DNA from: Actinomycetota bacterium
GTDB taxonomy: Bacteria; Actinomycetota; Actinomycetes; Nanopelagicales; Nanopelagicaceae
NCBI GenBank assembly: GCA_009702205.1
Contig: WLIM01000002.1
Span: 1-36,925 of the forward strand
Direction: 5' to 3'
DNA length: 36,925 nucleotides
Shown: piece by piece, positions 15,920-24,109 of the stretch
Position numbering within the stretch: position 1 is the stretch's first letter
How the letters are laid out: every line of letters begins with the position of its first letter
Notes under the pieces: model-generated
Databases searched by the model: none
What the model was told of the DNA's origin: nothing
What the model saw: the letters and a program-made list of their open reading frames with translations, nothing else
Translations under genes and position numbers: made by a program

Positions 15920-16912
15920 TTATGGACAGACTATGTATTTAATATCGCCTTCGGCTGGCGGCGTATCTAAAACTGCTTGGACACCGTCCAAGTCAACTAC
16001 TTTAGAGATTAGGATATCTAGGTTTAATTTCCCGCTACTTACTAATTCTGCTGCTCTGCTTTGAGTTAACGGATTGAGAAATGAACCCTGAATCCGAAGC
16101 TCATTTACGACGATGCTAAAGGGATTGATTTCTAGATTTGTATCTGCGGCTGTTAATCCCAAAACAATAACGCAACCACCCCGCCTAGTTATCACTTGTG
16201 ATTGCTTAAATGTATCTACGGCGCCAGCGCATTCAAAAGTTACATCCATCCCGGTTACAACCTGCGAAACATCTTCATTCTTTGGATCTACAACCCGAGT
16301 AGCGCCAATCTTTAGCGCAACATCCCTACGAAATTTTTGACGCGTTACTAAGACAATTTCACTTGCTCCTGCAAGTTTCGCAAGTTGCACAACTAATAAT
16401 CCAATTACTCCTCCACCTAAAATAGCTACTCGTTCACCACCTTTTAACGCTGCTAAATCCATGCCGCGAATTGAACATGCAAGTGGTTCAATAAATGCAA
16501 GATGAAGCGGGTTCAATCCAGCTGCTACCGGATAAATTTGGGAATCTGGTGTTAAGACATATTCTGCGATTCCACCATTTATATTTACACCAAGTGCTGT
16601 TAGTTCAGGGCAGAAAGCGGTGCGCTTTGCAAGACAGTCAGGACATTTGCCACACACAATGTTTGGATCGATGCTTACAAGTTGGCCAACTTTAAACTTT
16701 GAAGAAGGCCCTACTTCTTCAATAACTCCACCAAACTCATGCCCCAAAATTACGGGTTTACTAGATGGATATTCGCCTTTGTAAATATGTCGATCGGTTC
16801 CACATATTCCGCAAGCTAGGACTCTTATCAAACTAAATCCTGGACCGGGTTCTGGTCTTTCAACCTCGGCGAGCTCTAATTCATTTATCGCTTTTAAAAC
16901 AACAGCTTTCAC
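15920..16912 (-). CDS. Zinc-dependent medium-chain alcohol dehydrogenase (polyol dehydrogenase type)
   Basis: 330 residues. Catalytic zinc ligands are Cys37 (CGICGTD), His58 and Glu59 (GHEF). The structural zinc site is complete with Cys87, 90, 93 and 101. The dinucleotide fold has GGGVIG. Sorbitol, threonine and L-iditol dehydrogenases share this plan, and similar proteins oxidise secondary hydroxyls of polyols and cyclitols. It directly abuts the next upstream alcohol dehydrogenase gene (no spacer) and is probably its distant paralogue. The substrate is unknown. Context suggests a sugar alcohol or inositol derivative. Confidence 0.83.
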   Translation of the reverse strand: MKAVVLKAINELELAEVERPEPGPGFSLIRVLACGICGTDRHIYKGEYPSSKPVILGHEFGGVIEEVGPSSKFKVGQLVSIDPNIVCGKCPDCLAKRTAFCPELTALGVNINGGIAEYVLTPDSQIYPVAAGLNPLHLAFIEPLACSIRGMDLAALKGGERVAILGGGVIGLLVVQLAKLAGASEIVLVTRQKFRRDVALKIGATRVVDPKNEDVSQVVTGMDVTFECAGAVDTFKQSQVITRRGGCVIVLGLTAADTNLEINPFSIVVNELRIQGSFLNPLTQSRAAELVSSGKLNLDILISKVVDLDGVQAVLDTPPAEGDIKYIVCP

Positions 16913-17917
16913 TTAAATTGAACTTCCATTAGGTGTAATTATTATTTTGCGCCCTTTGCCGGCTTTGAAAGTATTTAGAGCTATCTCGTAATCTTCTAGA
17001 TCAAAACGATCACTAATCATTACTTTAGGATTTAAAACACCGGAACTAAACATATCTACAGCTCGATCAAACGAATGTAAAACAGCCATGGAGCCAGCGA
17101 TTGTTATCTCTTTGTTGTAGATCCAGAATGGTTCAATTTCAATCTTCGCTTTCTCATTAGCAACACCGAATTGCAAGAAAGTTCCACCAGGCATGACGTG
17201 TGAAAGTGCCTCTTGAATTGCCTTTGCTACTCCGGTGCAATCAATTACAACATCCCAGCCTCGTGGCTGCTTAAGAGTCTTTACATCAGATGTTGCAAAA
17301 TCAATTCCAAGAGTTCGGGCTGTCTCTAACTTAGATTCATTTATATCCACTATCGAAACACTTGCTGCGCCATTTCGCTTAGCAAGCTCGGCCATCATCA
17401 GACCCATAGTTCCGGAACCATAAATTAGATAGTGCGAACCAGGAATTCGTGGAAGTACGTCATATCCGCGAACTGCGCAAGAAAGTGGCTCGATAAGTGC
17501 CGCCTCAAATACATCAACGCCACTTGGAAGTATGTGGCAGTTTTTAACTGGAGTCTTCAAAAGTTCTGCTGCAGCGCCAGGATAAGAAACTCCAAGGGCA
17601 TTCCAGTTTTCGCAGAGATTGCCCCGTGCACGGCGACAGTAGAAACATTCTCCGCAATGTAGTGACGGATCCACCGCTACTAAATCACCAATTTTTACTT
17701 CAGTTACGTTCTTGCCGATTGCTACAACTTTTCCAGCCATCTCGTGGCCCGGGATAATTGGAAGTGTTGGGGCGAATTCACCTTCAAGAATATGTAAATC
17801 TGTTCCACAAATTCCAACGCTTGCAACTTTTACAATTACATCTCGGTCTCCAGGGGTTGGATCTGGCACGTTTTCAATGGAAACTTTTCCAACACCTGTA
17901 ATTACCGCAGCTCTCAT
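16913..17917 (-). CDS. Zinc-dependent medium-chain alcohol dehydrogenase (sorbitol/arabitol type)
   Basis: 334 residues with both zinc sites: catalytic Cys37, His58 and Glu59, and structural Cys88, 91, 94 and 102. The NAD-binding motif is YGSGTMG, and DINESKLETA suggests an acidic residue that binds the NAD ribose, so NAD rather than NADP is likely. The pattern is close to the arabitol/sorbitol and deoxy-inosamine dehydrogenase group. It follows the LldD-type gene after two bases and its stop touches the start of the second alcohol dehydrogenase. Two consecutive, related enzymes may oxidise two positions or two stereoisomers of one polyol (inference). Confidence 0.83.
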   Translation of the reverse strand: MRAAVITGVGKVSIENVPDPTPGDRDVIVKVASVGICGTDLHILEGEFAPTLPIIPGHEMAGKVVAIGKNVTEVKIGDLVAVDPSLHCGECFYCRRARGNLCENWNALGVSYPGAAAELLKTPVKNCHILPSGVDVFEAALIEPLSCAVRGYDVLPRIPGSHYLIYGSGTMGLMMAELAKRNGAASVSIVDINESKLETARTLGIDFATSDVKTLKQPRGWDVVIDCTGVAKAIQEALSHVMPGGTFLQFGVANEKAKIEIEPFWIYNKEITIAGSMAVLHSFDRAVDMFSSGVLNPKVMISDRFDLEDYEIALNTFKAGKGRKIIITPNGSSI

Positions 17918-17919
17918 GG

Positions 17920-19149
17920 TTATCTAGTTATCTGCTTAACATGAGATGGATTTAATTCTGCAAGTGAACGCGCTCCAAGCAATTTCATTGTGCGAACCAT
18001 TTGAGTACGCAAGATTTCTAAGCTCCGATCAACGCCCTCTTTGCCACCAGCCATTAGGCCATATAGATAGGCGCGGCCAATCCAAGTGAAATTCGCACCA
18101 GATGCAATCGCGGCAACAACATCGGCTCCATGCATAATTCCGGTATCAACATGTATTTCAAACTTCTTGCCAACCGCTTTACGTACCTCTGGGATTAATA
18201 AATATGGAACTGGTGCACGATCTAATTGACGCCCACCATGATTCGAAAGTGTAATTGCATCGGCTCCGGCTTTTTGAGCAAGAACGGCATCTTCAACGTT
18301 CTGAATTCCTTTTACAACAAGATTTCCACTCCATTGTTTGCGGATCCACTTTAAATCATCAAATGTAACTGTCGGATCGAACATTGAATCTAATAATTCG
18401 GCGACTGTTCCTTTCCAACTATCAAGTGAGGCAAATTTAAGTGGATCAGTTGTTAGGAAATTCATCCACCAAGCCGGCCGTGGAATTGCGTTCAAAATAG
18501 TCTTTGAAGTTAGCGATGGTGGAATTGTCATTCCATTGCGAACATCGCGAAGTCTCGCACCAGCAACAGGAACATCAACTGTTAAAACTAAAGTATCGAA
18601 GCCCGCAGCTTTTGCACGATCAACCAGGGCCATTGAGCGATCGCGGTCTTTCCACATATATAGCTGAAACCAGTTGCGACCATCGGGTGCAATATTTGCA
18701 ACATCTTCAATTGAGCGCGTTCCCATTGTTGAAAGAGTAAATGGAATACCAGCATCGCGAGCAGCGGTAGCTCCGGCATATTCGCCTTCAGTCTGCATCA
18801 TGCGAGTAAAACCAGTTGGTGCTATTCCAATTGGCATAGCCATTGTTTGACCTAACATTTTTACCGTTGTATCAACAATTGAGACATCCCGCAGGATTCG
18901 AGGTTGGAATTCAATTTTTTCAAAAGTTTGTCGTGCTCGAGTCAAACTCGATTCGCTATCTGCGCCACCATCCGTGTAATCAAATGGCGCCTTCGGTGTG
19001 CGACGCTTTGCAATATCTCTTAAATCGTAAATTGTTAAAGCCCGCGAAAGTCTGCGCTTGCGACCATTGAAGATTGGTTTACGGAAGCGCATTAAACCTG
19101 CCAACTCTTTAATTCCAGGAAAGCGGCGTTTAACTTTTAATTGACCCAT
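17920..19149 (-). CDS. FMN-dependent alpha-hydroxyacid dehydrogenase (L-lactate dehydrogenase LldD type)
   Basis: A 409-residue protein of the FMN hydroxyacid oxidase family. Residues matching the known active site: Tyr58 (FDYTDGGAD), Tyr164 (FQLY), Asp192 (LTVDVP), His304 and Arg307 (SNHGGRQLD). The FMN phosphate region DTGIMHGADV and GRAYLYGLMAGG match the mycobacterial LldD2 pattern. Such enzymes oxidise L-lactate or similar L-2-hydroxyacids to keto acids and pass electrons to quinone. It heads a four-gene operon with dehydrogenases. It could turn lactate made by the aldehyde dehydrogenase of the other operon into pyruvate. The start is probably leaderless: TAGTAT ends 6 bases before the ATG. 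Confidence 0.85.
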   Translation of the reverse strand: MGQLKVKRRFPGIKELAGLMRFRKPIFNGRKRRLSRALTIYDLRDIAKRRTPKAPFDYTDGGADSESSLTRARQTFEKIEFQPRILRDVSIVDTTVKMLGQTMAMPIGIAPTGFTRMMQTEGEYAGATAARDAGIPFTLSTMGTRSIEDVANIAPDGRNWFQLYMWKDRDRSMALVDRAKAAGFDTLVLTVDVPVAGARLRDVRNGMTIPPSLTSKTILNAIPRPAWWMNFLTTDPLKFASLDSWKGTVAELLDSMFDPTVTFDDLKWIRKQWSGNLVVKGIQNVEDAVLAQKAGADAITLSNHGGRQLDRAPVPYLLIPEVRKAVGKKFEIHVDTGIMHGADVVAAIASGANFTWIGRAYLYGLMAGGKEGVDRSLEILRTQMVRTMKLLGARSLAELNPSHVKQITR

Positions 19150-19155
19150 AGGAAA

Positions 19156-19161
19156 ATACTA
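19156..19161 (-). promoter_or_regulatory. -10 box (TAGTAT) of the leaderless LldD-type operon
   Basis: On the minus strand TAGTAT plus TTTCCT (6 bases) leads straight into the ATG at 19149. The 47-base divergent region is shared with the UxaA-family genes, whose own TATGCT (19181-19186) lies 10 bases before the ATG at 19197. Confidence 0.5.
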
Positions 19162-19196
19162 CACATCGGATTTGGCGGAGTATGCTTCCAATCCTT

Positions 19197-19475
19197 ATGC
19201 GTAAGGTCCTGATTCTTAACGAGAATGACAACATTGCCGTCTGCCTTGTGGACTTAGAAATTGGTGAAGTCATCGGACAAGATGGCCTTAATCTCACTAT
19301 TCAAAATCGCATTCCTCGCGGCCACAAAGTTGCGACAAAAAACATTTCAAAAGATGACGGCATTATTAAATATGGTGAGCGCATGGGTCACGCAACTTCC
19401 GAGATTAAAATCGGTGAGCACGTACACACGCATAATGTTCTTGGCGATCGCCTCTCAACGGAGCAAGTGAAATGA
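19197..19475 (+). CDS. UxaA-family dehydratase, small SAF-domain subunit
   Basis: 92 residues forming a lone SAF domain: MRKVLILNENDNIAVCLVDL opens as in the N-terminal domain of altronate dehydratase, followed by NRIPRGHKVA and GEHVHTHNV. In UxaA and GarD this domain is fused to the larger catalytic part. In sulfolactate sulfo-lyase it is the separate subunit SuyA. An ATG at 19182 would add MLPIL, but 19197 gives the family N-terminus and the upstream TATGCT fits a near-leaderless message starting there. It is the first of three coupled genes; its stop overlaps the next start (ATGA). The substrate is not determined. Confidence 0.8.
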   Translation: MRKVLILNENDNIAVCLVDLEIGEVIGQDGLNLTIQNRIPRGHKVATKNISKDDGIIKYGERMGHATSEIKIGEHVHTHNVLGDRLSTEQVK

Positions 19476-20284
19476 GCATGAAGGGATTCGACCATGGAAA
19501 TCGTGGGATTGGTGTGCGAAACCATCAATTGATTCTTCCTTCCGTAGTCTGTTCAACCCGAGTATCTAGTCGAATTGCACGTGAAGTAGGCGCAGTTACT
19601 TTTGCTCACCAACATGGATGTGGCTTTATTGGAAATGACGTTGGTCGCATTACAGATTACTTCGCTGCTCTCGCAAATCATCCAAATGTAAGTTCAACTT
19701 TAATTGTTGGACTCGGATGTGAAACGCTTCAGGGAAATGAATTAGCAGATAAATTACTTACAAAAAATAAATCAACAAATTATTTAGTCACTCAAGAAAG
19801 TGGCGGCGTAGCTGGAACAGTTAGTTCAGGTATTTCTGCGGCGAGAGAATTATCAGCTAATTTTCCAACTGCCCAGACGGTTCTACCCAGACTTCATCTT
19901 GGAATTGATCTCTCCAATGATGATTTCAAAGTTGATGAGATAGTTGCCGCGCTAACTGAAGTTGGCGTAGATATAACAGTTGCGGCTTCACATAAGAACT
20001 CTGGTCTTAATTTTTCAGATTTAATGGAAGCTGGCGTTCACGTGATTCTCTCTTTCCCTGATCCAAACCAGCCACCTTCAGGTTTTCCGCTGATCCCGAC
20101 GATAAACGTTTCAAGCGGATCACCACTTCATTTGGCTATTGCAAATGATTTTGATTTAGGGCCGAAGGCAGAATCTGAAGAAATTATGGAGAAGATTTAT
20201 AACGTCGTAAACGGTGAACTTACGAAAGTTGAAGCCATCGGTGCCGGCGAAATTATTGCTGCTCGTGAGGTGCGAAGTGTCTGA
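19472..20284 (+). CDS. UxaA-family subunit carrying the conserved cysteines, with shortened C-terminal half
   Basis: 270 residues. The N-terminal half matches the second domain of altronate/galactarate dehydratase (GIGVRNHQLILPS) and keeps the three family cysteines: Cys27 (PSVVCS), Cys50 (HGCGF) and Cys83 (GLGCETLQG). The C-terminal half is only about 120 residues. Compared with the downstream gene it lacks the CGGSD, TANPALG, GGLTTLEEKS and FMDTPG blocks, then resumes with IPTINV and a GELTKVEAIGAGE tail. It thus looks like a paralogue of the next gene with an internal loss. It is coupled by ATGA to the SAF gene and overlaps the next gene by 8 bases, so the three products probably form one enzyme. 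Confidence 0.78.
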   Translation: MSMKGFDHGNRGIGVRNHQLILPSVVCSTRVSSRIAREVGAVTFAHQHGCGFIGNDVGRITDYFAALANHPNVSSTLIVGLGCETLQGNELADKLLTKNKSTNYLVTQESGGVAGTVSSGISAARELSANFPTAQTVLPRLHLGIDLSNDDFKVDEIVAALTEVGVDITVAASHKNSGLNFSDLMEAGVHVILSFPDPNQPPSGFPLIPTINVSSGSPLHLAIANDFDLGPKAESEEIMEKIYNVVNGELTKVEAIGAGEIIAAREVRSV

Positions 20285-21440
20285 TCAATTAAAAGCATTT
20301 GCAAGACCTGATGGTCGTTGGGGATTGCGTAACCACGTATTAATACTCCCTCTGCATTCAGCTCTTTCGGCAACAGCGAGAAAGATTGCTGATGCTTCAA
20401 TCGGCGCAGTAGGAGTTAGTCACGACTGGTCTGGTGAAGTAGATGGCGACTTTGCTCGCATCACCAAAACAATTTCAGGCTTTGCCGCCAATCCAAATAA
20501 TTTTGCGACAATTTTTCTAACAATAGGAACACCGCATGAATTAGCGATAATTGAAGTTGCAAAGAAGATTGGTTTAGCCCGAGCCGAAGTTTTAAACGTT
20601 GCAGAATATGGCTCAATGGCAAAGATCGCTGATATCGGTCTTGCAATGGCAAATTCACTTGTTAAAGAAGCTAATTTGCAAGCCAGAGTTAGTGCACCTT
20701 GGAGCGCAATTATTCTCGGTCAAGAATGTGGTGGTTCGGATGCGCTCTCCGGAATAACTGCAAATCCTGCACTTGGCGTTGCCAGTGACCGACTTGTAGA
20801 ACTTGGTGCGGCATCCGTATTAGGTGAGACAACAGAAATTCTTGGTGCCGAACATTTACTTGCGGCTCGCGCAATTACTCCTGAGATTGGTGCCCAAATA
20901 ATTGAGACTGTCGCAAGGTATGAGCGATCAATTAATTACGAAGGCATTGATATGCGAGGCGCCCAACCTTCACGCGGAAATATAGAAGGTGGATTAACAA
21001 CTTTGGAAGAGAAATCACTTGGCGCGGCTAAGAAAGCGGGAAGTGCACAATTCTCTGGCGTTCTTGAATATGCAGACCAGGTTCCAAATTCCGGGCTCTA
21101 CTTTATGGATACTCCTGGACATGACACTGAACAATTAACTGGTTTTGGAGCTGGTGGAATCAACATAATAGTTTTCACAACTGGCCGTGGAACTCCAACT
21201 GGTTCGGCGATTGTTCCAACAATCAAAGTAGCAACAAATAGCACCATGGCAAATGCAATTCCAGATTTGATTGATTTAAATGCCGGAACAATTGCTGATG
21301 GCTTAAAAACTTTAGCGCAAGTTGGTGGAGAGTTATTTGATTTAATTCTTGAAGTTGCCAATGGTAAGACGACTAAGGCTGAAAAAGGTTTGCATCACGA
21401 GTTCTCACTATCTCGGATGTATAACACCGTTATTCGTTAA
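20277..21440 (+). CDS. UxaA-family subunit with the full C-terminal catalytic half but no second-domain cysteines
   Basis: 387 residues, starting at GTG 20277 with GAGG (20267-20270) in front; an open frame further upstream overlaps the previous gene and is not used. The N-terminal FARPDGRWGLRNHVLILP is the UxaA second-domain pattern. The positions of the three family cysteines are Ala29, Trp51 and Thr85 here. The C-terminal part is well conserved: LGQECGGSDALSG (Cys151), TANPALG, GETTEILGAEHLL, GGLTTLEEKSLG, YFMDTPG and FTTGRGTPTG. Enzymes of this family dehydrate altronate, galactarate or related acids to 2-keto-3-deoxy acids, or eliminate sulfite from sulfolactate. Which substrate applies here is unknown. 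Its end overlaps the convergent methyltransferase gene by 11 bases. Confidence 0.82.
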   Translation: MSDQLKAFARPDGRWGLRNHVLILPLHSALSATARKIADASIGAVGVSHDWSGEVDGDFARITKTISGFAANPNNFATIFLTIGTPHELAIIEVAKKIGLARAEVLNVAEYGSMAKIADIGLAMANSLVKEANLQARVSAPWSAIILGQECGGSDALSGITANPALGVASDRLVELGAASVLGETTEILGAEHLLAARAITPEIGAQIIETVARYERSINYEGIDMRGAQPSRGNIEGGLTTLEEKSLGAAKKAGSAQFSGVLEYADQVPNSGLYFMDTPGHDTEQLTGFGAGGINIIVFTTGRGTPTGSAIVPTIKVATNSTMANAIPDLIDLNAGTIADGLKTLAQVGGELFDLILEVANGKTTKAEKGLHHEFSLSRMYNTVIR

Positions 21441-22617
21441 GGCTAATCCGAGAGGCAAGGGCAGGATCTATCCGCCAATCGCTTAACATCTTCTTGTAAG
21501 TAGCAACATCTTCCGAAGTTGGTTTGGCATTTGTAAGAACTGCGCGAATCATAATATTTCGCGGTGTGTGCTCTCCCCCAATAAATTCAATAATCTCGGT
21601 TCGATAGCCCTTGAGCTTAAGAATTTGAGCCCTTAATGAATCGGTCATTAAGTCACCAAGACGTTCTTTCATTAAGCCATGCTTAGTAAGAATGTTCCAA
21701 GGTTCTGGAACCTGGCTCATCTGAGTCTGTAAATCATGTTGGCAACATGGTGCAACTAATAACAATTTTGCTCCGCCATTTACTGCCCAAGCAATTGCAT
21801 CATCGGTTGCGGTGTCGCAGGCGTGAAGTGCAATGGCGATATCGCAGGTAGTGATTGAAGTTTGATCTATGGCTTCTGCCTTGAATTCGATTGAAGCAGA
21901 GATTCCTAATTTCTTAGCAATCTCGGTATTTCTCTTCAGTGATTCAGGTCTGATATCAATACCAATCACATGAACTGGAATATCCATACTCTTTAAATAT
22001 TGGTGCACAGCAAATGTTAGATATGCGTTTCCACATCCTAAGTCGGCTATCACAAGTGGGTTTGAGGAAGTTGGTTCTGCAATTTGCTTTGCTGCAATGG
22101 CTGAATTGAGAGTTGGAACAAGCAATCTAAGAAATTCTTCAACTTGTAAGTACTTATCTGCTCGCGTTGGCTTAACTCTTCCATTTGCATCACTGATTCC
22201 AACTTCAATCAAGAATGGATCGGCCGAATCCAATAATCGAGTTTTCTTTCGATCATGTTCCAAATTCTGTTCGCGTGCCACTTTATCTTCATGGACTTGA
22301 GCTTCACCCTTTTTTGTGATTCGAATTGAAAGGGATCCAGCTGTGTGTTCAACCAAAATATTTGCGTATCCCAGTTCCAAATAACTCATGGGATTGAAAT
22401 CTTTTTGGGCAATATTTTTAGTTGTAGTGACCCGGCCATCATTTTGCATAATCTGGTAAACAACTTCATCTTTAATTAATACCGGACGAATATCAATTCG
22501 CTCAAATGGAACAACCATATTTCGCCGGCGCCCGGATAAGACTATTCGCACTAAAGTTTTAGAATCCCGAGCAAACGCAACAGCCTTTTCCAAGGCGCTT
22601 TCTAATTGAGTCGCCAC
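21430..22617 (-). CDS. Class I SAM-dependent methyltransferase (Methyltransf_32-like)
   Basis: 395 residues. The SAM-binding motif is VIADLGCGNAYLTFAV, followed by IGIDIRPESL, and the conserved ALHACDTATDDAI and APCCQHDL blocks characteristic of the PF13679-type methyltransferases. The roughly 170-residue N-terminal part is of unknown fold. The target (RNA, protein or small molecule) is not evident. The start is GTG, one base after the dapC stop, so it is probably translated from the dapC message. Its C-terminus overlaps the UxaA-family gene by 11 bases tail to tail. Confidence 0.8.
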   Translation of the reverse strand: MATQLESALEKAVAFARDSKTLVRIVLSGRRRNMVVPFERIDIRPVLIKDEVVYQIMQNDGRVTTTKNIAQKDFNPMSYLELGYANILVEHTAGSLSIRITKKGEAQVHEDKVAREQNLEHDRKKTRLLDSADPFLIEVGISDANGRVKPTRADKYLQVEEFLRLLVPTLNSAIAAKQIAEPTSSNPLVIADLGCGNAYLTFAVHQYLKSMDIPVHVIGIDIRPESLKRNTEIAKKLGISASIEFKAEAIDQTSITTCDIAIALHACDTATDDAIAWAVNGGAKLLLVAPCCQHDLQTQMSQVPEPWNILTKHGLMKERLGDLMTDSLRAQILKLKGYRTEIIEFIGGEHTPRNIMIRAVLTNAKPTSEDVATYKKMLSDWRIDPALASRISLNE

Positions 22618-22618
22618 G

Positions 22619-23686
22619 TTAAATGTTTTTCAAAATACGATCTGCGGCGTCAGATATTTGAGAGTCGCTCGCAGTCATTGCAATTCGAATATGTTGACTT
22701 CCAGCTTCGCCATAGAAAATTCCAGGGGTAGCTAAAATTCCAAGATCAGCCAACCAAGAAACCGCATCCCAGCAATCGCCACCACGGGTGCACCAGATGT
22801 AAAGACCTGCATCAGAGAAATCAATTTTGAACCCGGCTTTTATTAGCGCTGAACTAAGTAACTTGCGACGACTGGCATAACGCTCGGCTTGTTCACTTAC
22901 ATGGACCTCATCGGCGAGCGCGACAGTCATTGCTCTCTGAATTGGTAGCGGAACCATCATTCCCGCATGTTTTCTAACTTCACGAATCTGTGAAATAACT
23001 TCTGGATCTCCAACGATTAGCCCTGCGCGATAGCCAGCCAAGTTAGAACGTTTAGACATTGAATGAACTGCGATTAAATTCTTATTATTTCCGGCTGCTA
23101 ATTTCAAAATTGAAACTGGCGCCGGACCTCGAGCTGGAAAGCTTATGTAACATTCATCGCTTATAACTAATGAGTTATTTTCTCTGGCATATGAAATAAC
23201 TGCTGCTAATTCGGTTTCGCTATGAACTCTTCCAGTTGGATTCGAAGGTGAATTAATCCACGCTAAATCACTCTTTGGCCAAGTTTTCGCATCAATATCA
23301 ACCGCTATGGCTTCACTACCGTGAATTATGGAACCAACTAGATAAGTTGGATAGGCAACTTTTGGATAGAGCACAGTTTTTGCTTCCAATATTGTTGGCA
23401 GCCAGGCAACAAGTTCTTTCGATCCAATAGTTGGGAGTACGTCGAATTCACCACTTGCGCCTAAAGTTTTTATCGCCCAGTCTCGCATTGCTTCGCGCAA
23501 CTGCGGTGTTCCGATAGTTACTGGATAACTAGGTGCATTTGAAGATTCACGAAGTGCGCTCTGTATAAATTCAGGAGTCGCATCTACGGGCGTACCTTGT
23601 GATAAATCAATTAAGCCGCCAGCACTGTTAGCTGCGCGCGCACTGAATGGCGCTAACGCATCCCAAGGAAAATCAGGAAGCTTCAG
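22619..23686 (-). CDS. dapC: Succinyldiaminopimelate aminotransferase (DapC), non-canonical start
   Basis: A PLP-dependent class I/II aminotransferase of lysine/diaminopimelate synthesis. The open frame carries the DapC N-terminus LKLPDFPWDALAP and LIDLSQGTPVD, then SPSNPTGRV, SDECY and the PLP lysine in SMSKRSNLAGYRAG (about Lys212). In this frame there is no ATG, GTG or TTG between the upstream in-frame stop, which lies inside the ferredoxin gene, and a TTG at 23500 that would remove the first 62 conserved residues. I therefore place the start at CTG 23686, giving 355 residues; an ATC at 23692 is the other option. A ferredoxin-dapC pair is normal for actinobacteria (as Rv1177-Rv1178 in Mycobacterium). 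Confidence 0.8.
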   Translation of the reverse strand: MKLPDFPWDALAPFSARAANSAGGLIDLSQGTPVDATPEFIQSALRESSNAPSYPVTIGTPQLREAMRDWAIKTLGASGEFDVLPTIGSKELVAWLPTILEAKTVLYPKVAYPTYLVGSIIHGSEAIAVDIDAKTWPKSDLAWINSPSNPTGRVHSETELAAVISYARENNSLVISDECYISFPARGPAPVSILKLAAGNNKNLIAVHSMSKRSNLAGYRAGLIVGDPEVISQIREVRKHAGMMVPLPIQRAMTVALADEVHVSEQAERYASRRKLLSSALIKAGFKIDFSDAGLYIWCTRGGDCWDAVSWLADLGILATPGIFYGEAGSQHIRIAMTASDSQISDAADRILKNI

Positions 23687-23696
23687 AGTGATGCAC

Positions 23697-24017
23697 TTAC
23701 TCGGCTTTAGGTGGAAGCGCTTTAACTAATGAGTGATCGCTACCAGTTGCGCCAACTTTGCTCGCGCCGCCTGGAGAACCAATCTCAACGAAGAATTCGC
23801 TATTAGCTTTTCCGAATTCTTTCCACTGTGAAGGCACATCATCTTCGTAATAAATGGCTTCGACCGGACATACAGGTTCGCAAGCACCACAATCAACACA
23901 TTCATCTGGCTGGATGTAGAGCATGCGCCCACCCTCGTAGATGCAATCAACAGGACATTCTTCGATACAAGATTTATCCTTAACATCTACACAAGGTTCT
24001 GCAATTATGTATGTCAC
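23697..24017 (-). CDS. fdxA: 7Fe-type ferredoxin
   Basis: 106 residues. The cysteine pattern matches seven-iron ferredoxins of the Azotobacter FdI kind: Cys9, 17 and 50 for a [3Fe-4S] cluster and Cys21, 40, 43 and 46 for a [4Fe-4S] cluster, with Cys25 extra. Other family marks are EECPVDCIYEG, CVDCGACEPVCPVEAIYYE and VPSQWKEF. It is a soluble electron carrier; the partner is unknown. The start is GTG 24015-24017 with a good AGGAAGG nine bases ahead. It lies directly upstream of dapC, whose usable start codon falls just after the ferredoxin stop. Confidence 0.93.
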   Translation of the reverse strand: MTYIIAEPCVDVKDKSCIEECPVDCIYEGGRMLYIQPDECVDCGACEPVCPVEAIYYEDDVPSQWKEFGKANSEFFVEIGSPGGASKVGATGSDHSLVKALPPKAE

Positions 24018-24109
24018 TTGGTTACCTTCCTATAAGAACTAATGAGCCTAGGATAGCGAATAGTCACGAATTAGTAAGGAATTAAATCGGAGAAGAAGGG
24101 GTCTTAAAT

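Noticed and set aside
19150..19196. A second copy of the LacI operator (TTGG ... CCAA) between the LldD-type operon and the UxaA genes
   Set aside because: TTGG and CCAA are there (19172-19191) but separated by 12 bases with an unrelated centre; it does not match TTGGA-N4-TCCAA.
7795..21440. A sulfoquinovose or sulfolactate degradation cluster (ALDH, HpcH/HpaI aldolase, SuyA/SuyB-like genes)
   Set aside because: The combination tempted me, but iolD, iolB and iolG are unmistakable, no sulfoquinovosidase or sulfonate exporter is present, and UxaA-family membership does not separate sulfolactate lyase from aldonate dehydratases.
22619..23500. A shorter aminotransferase starting at TTG 23500
   Set aside because: It would drop 62 residues with the conserved DapC N-terminus that are encoded in the same open frame upstream.
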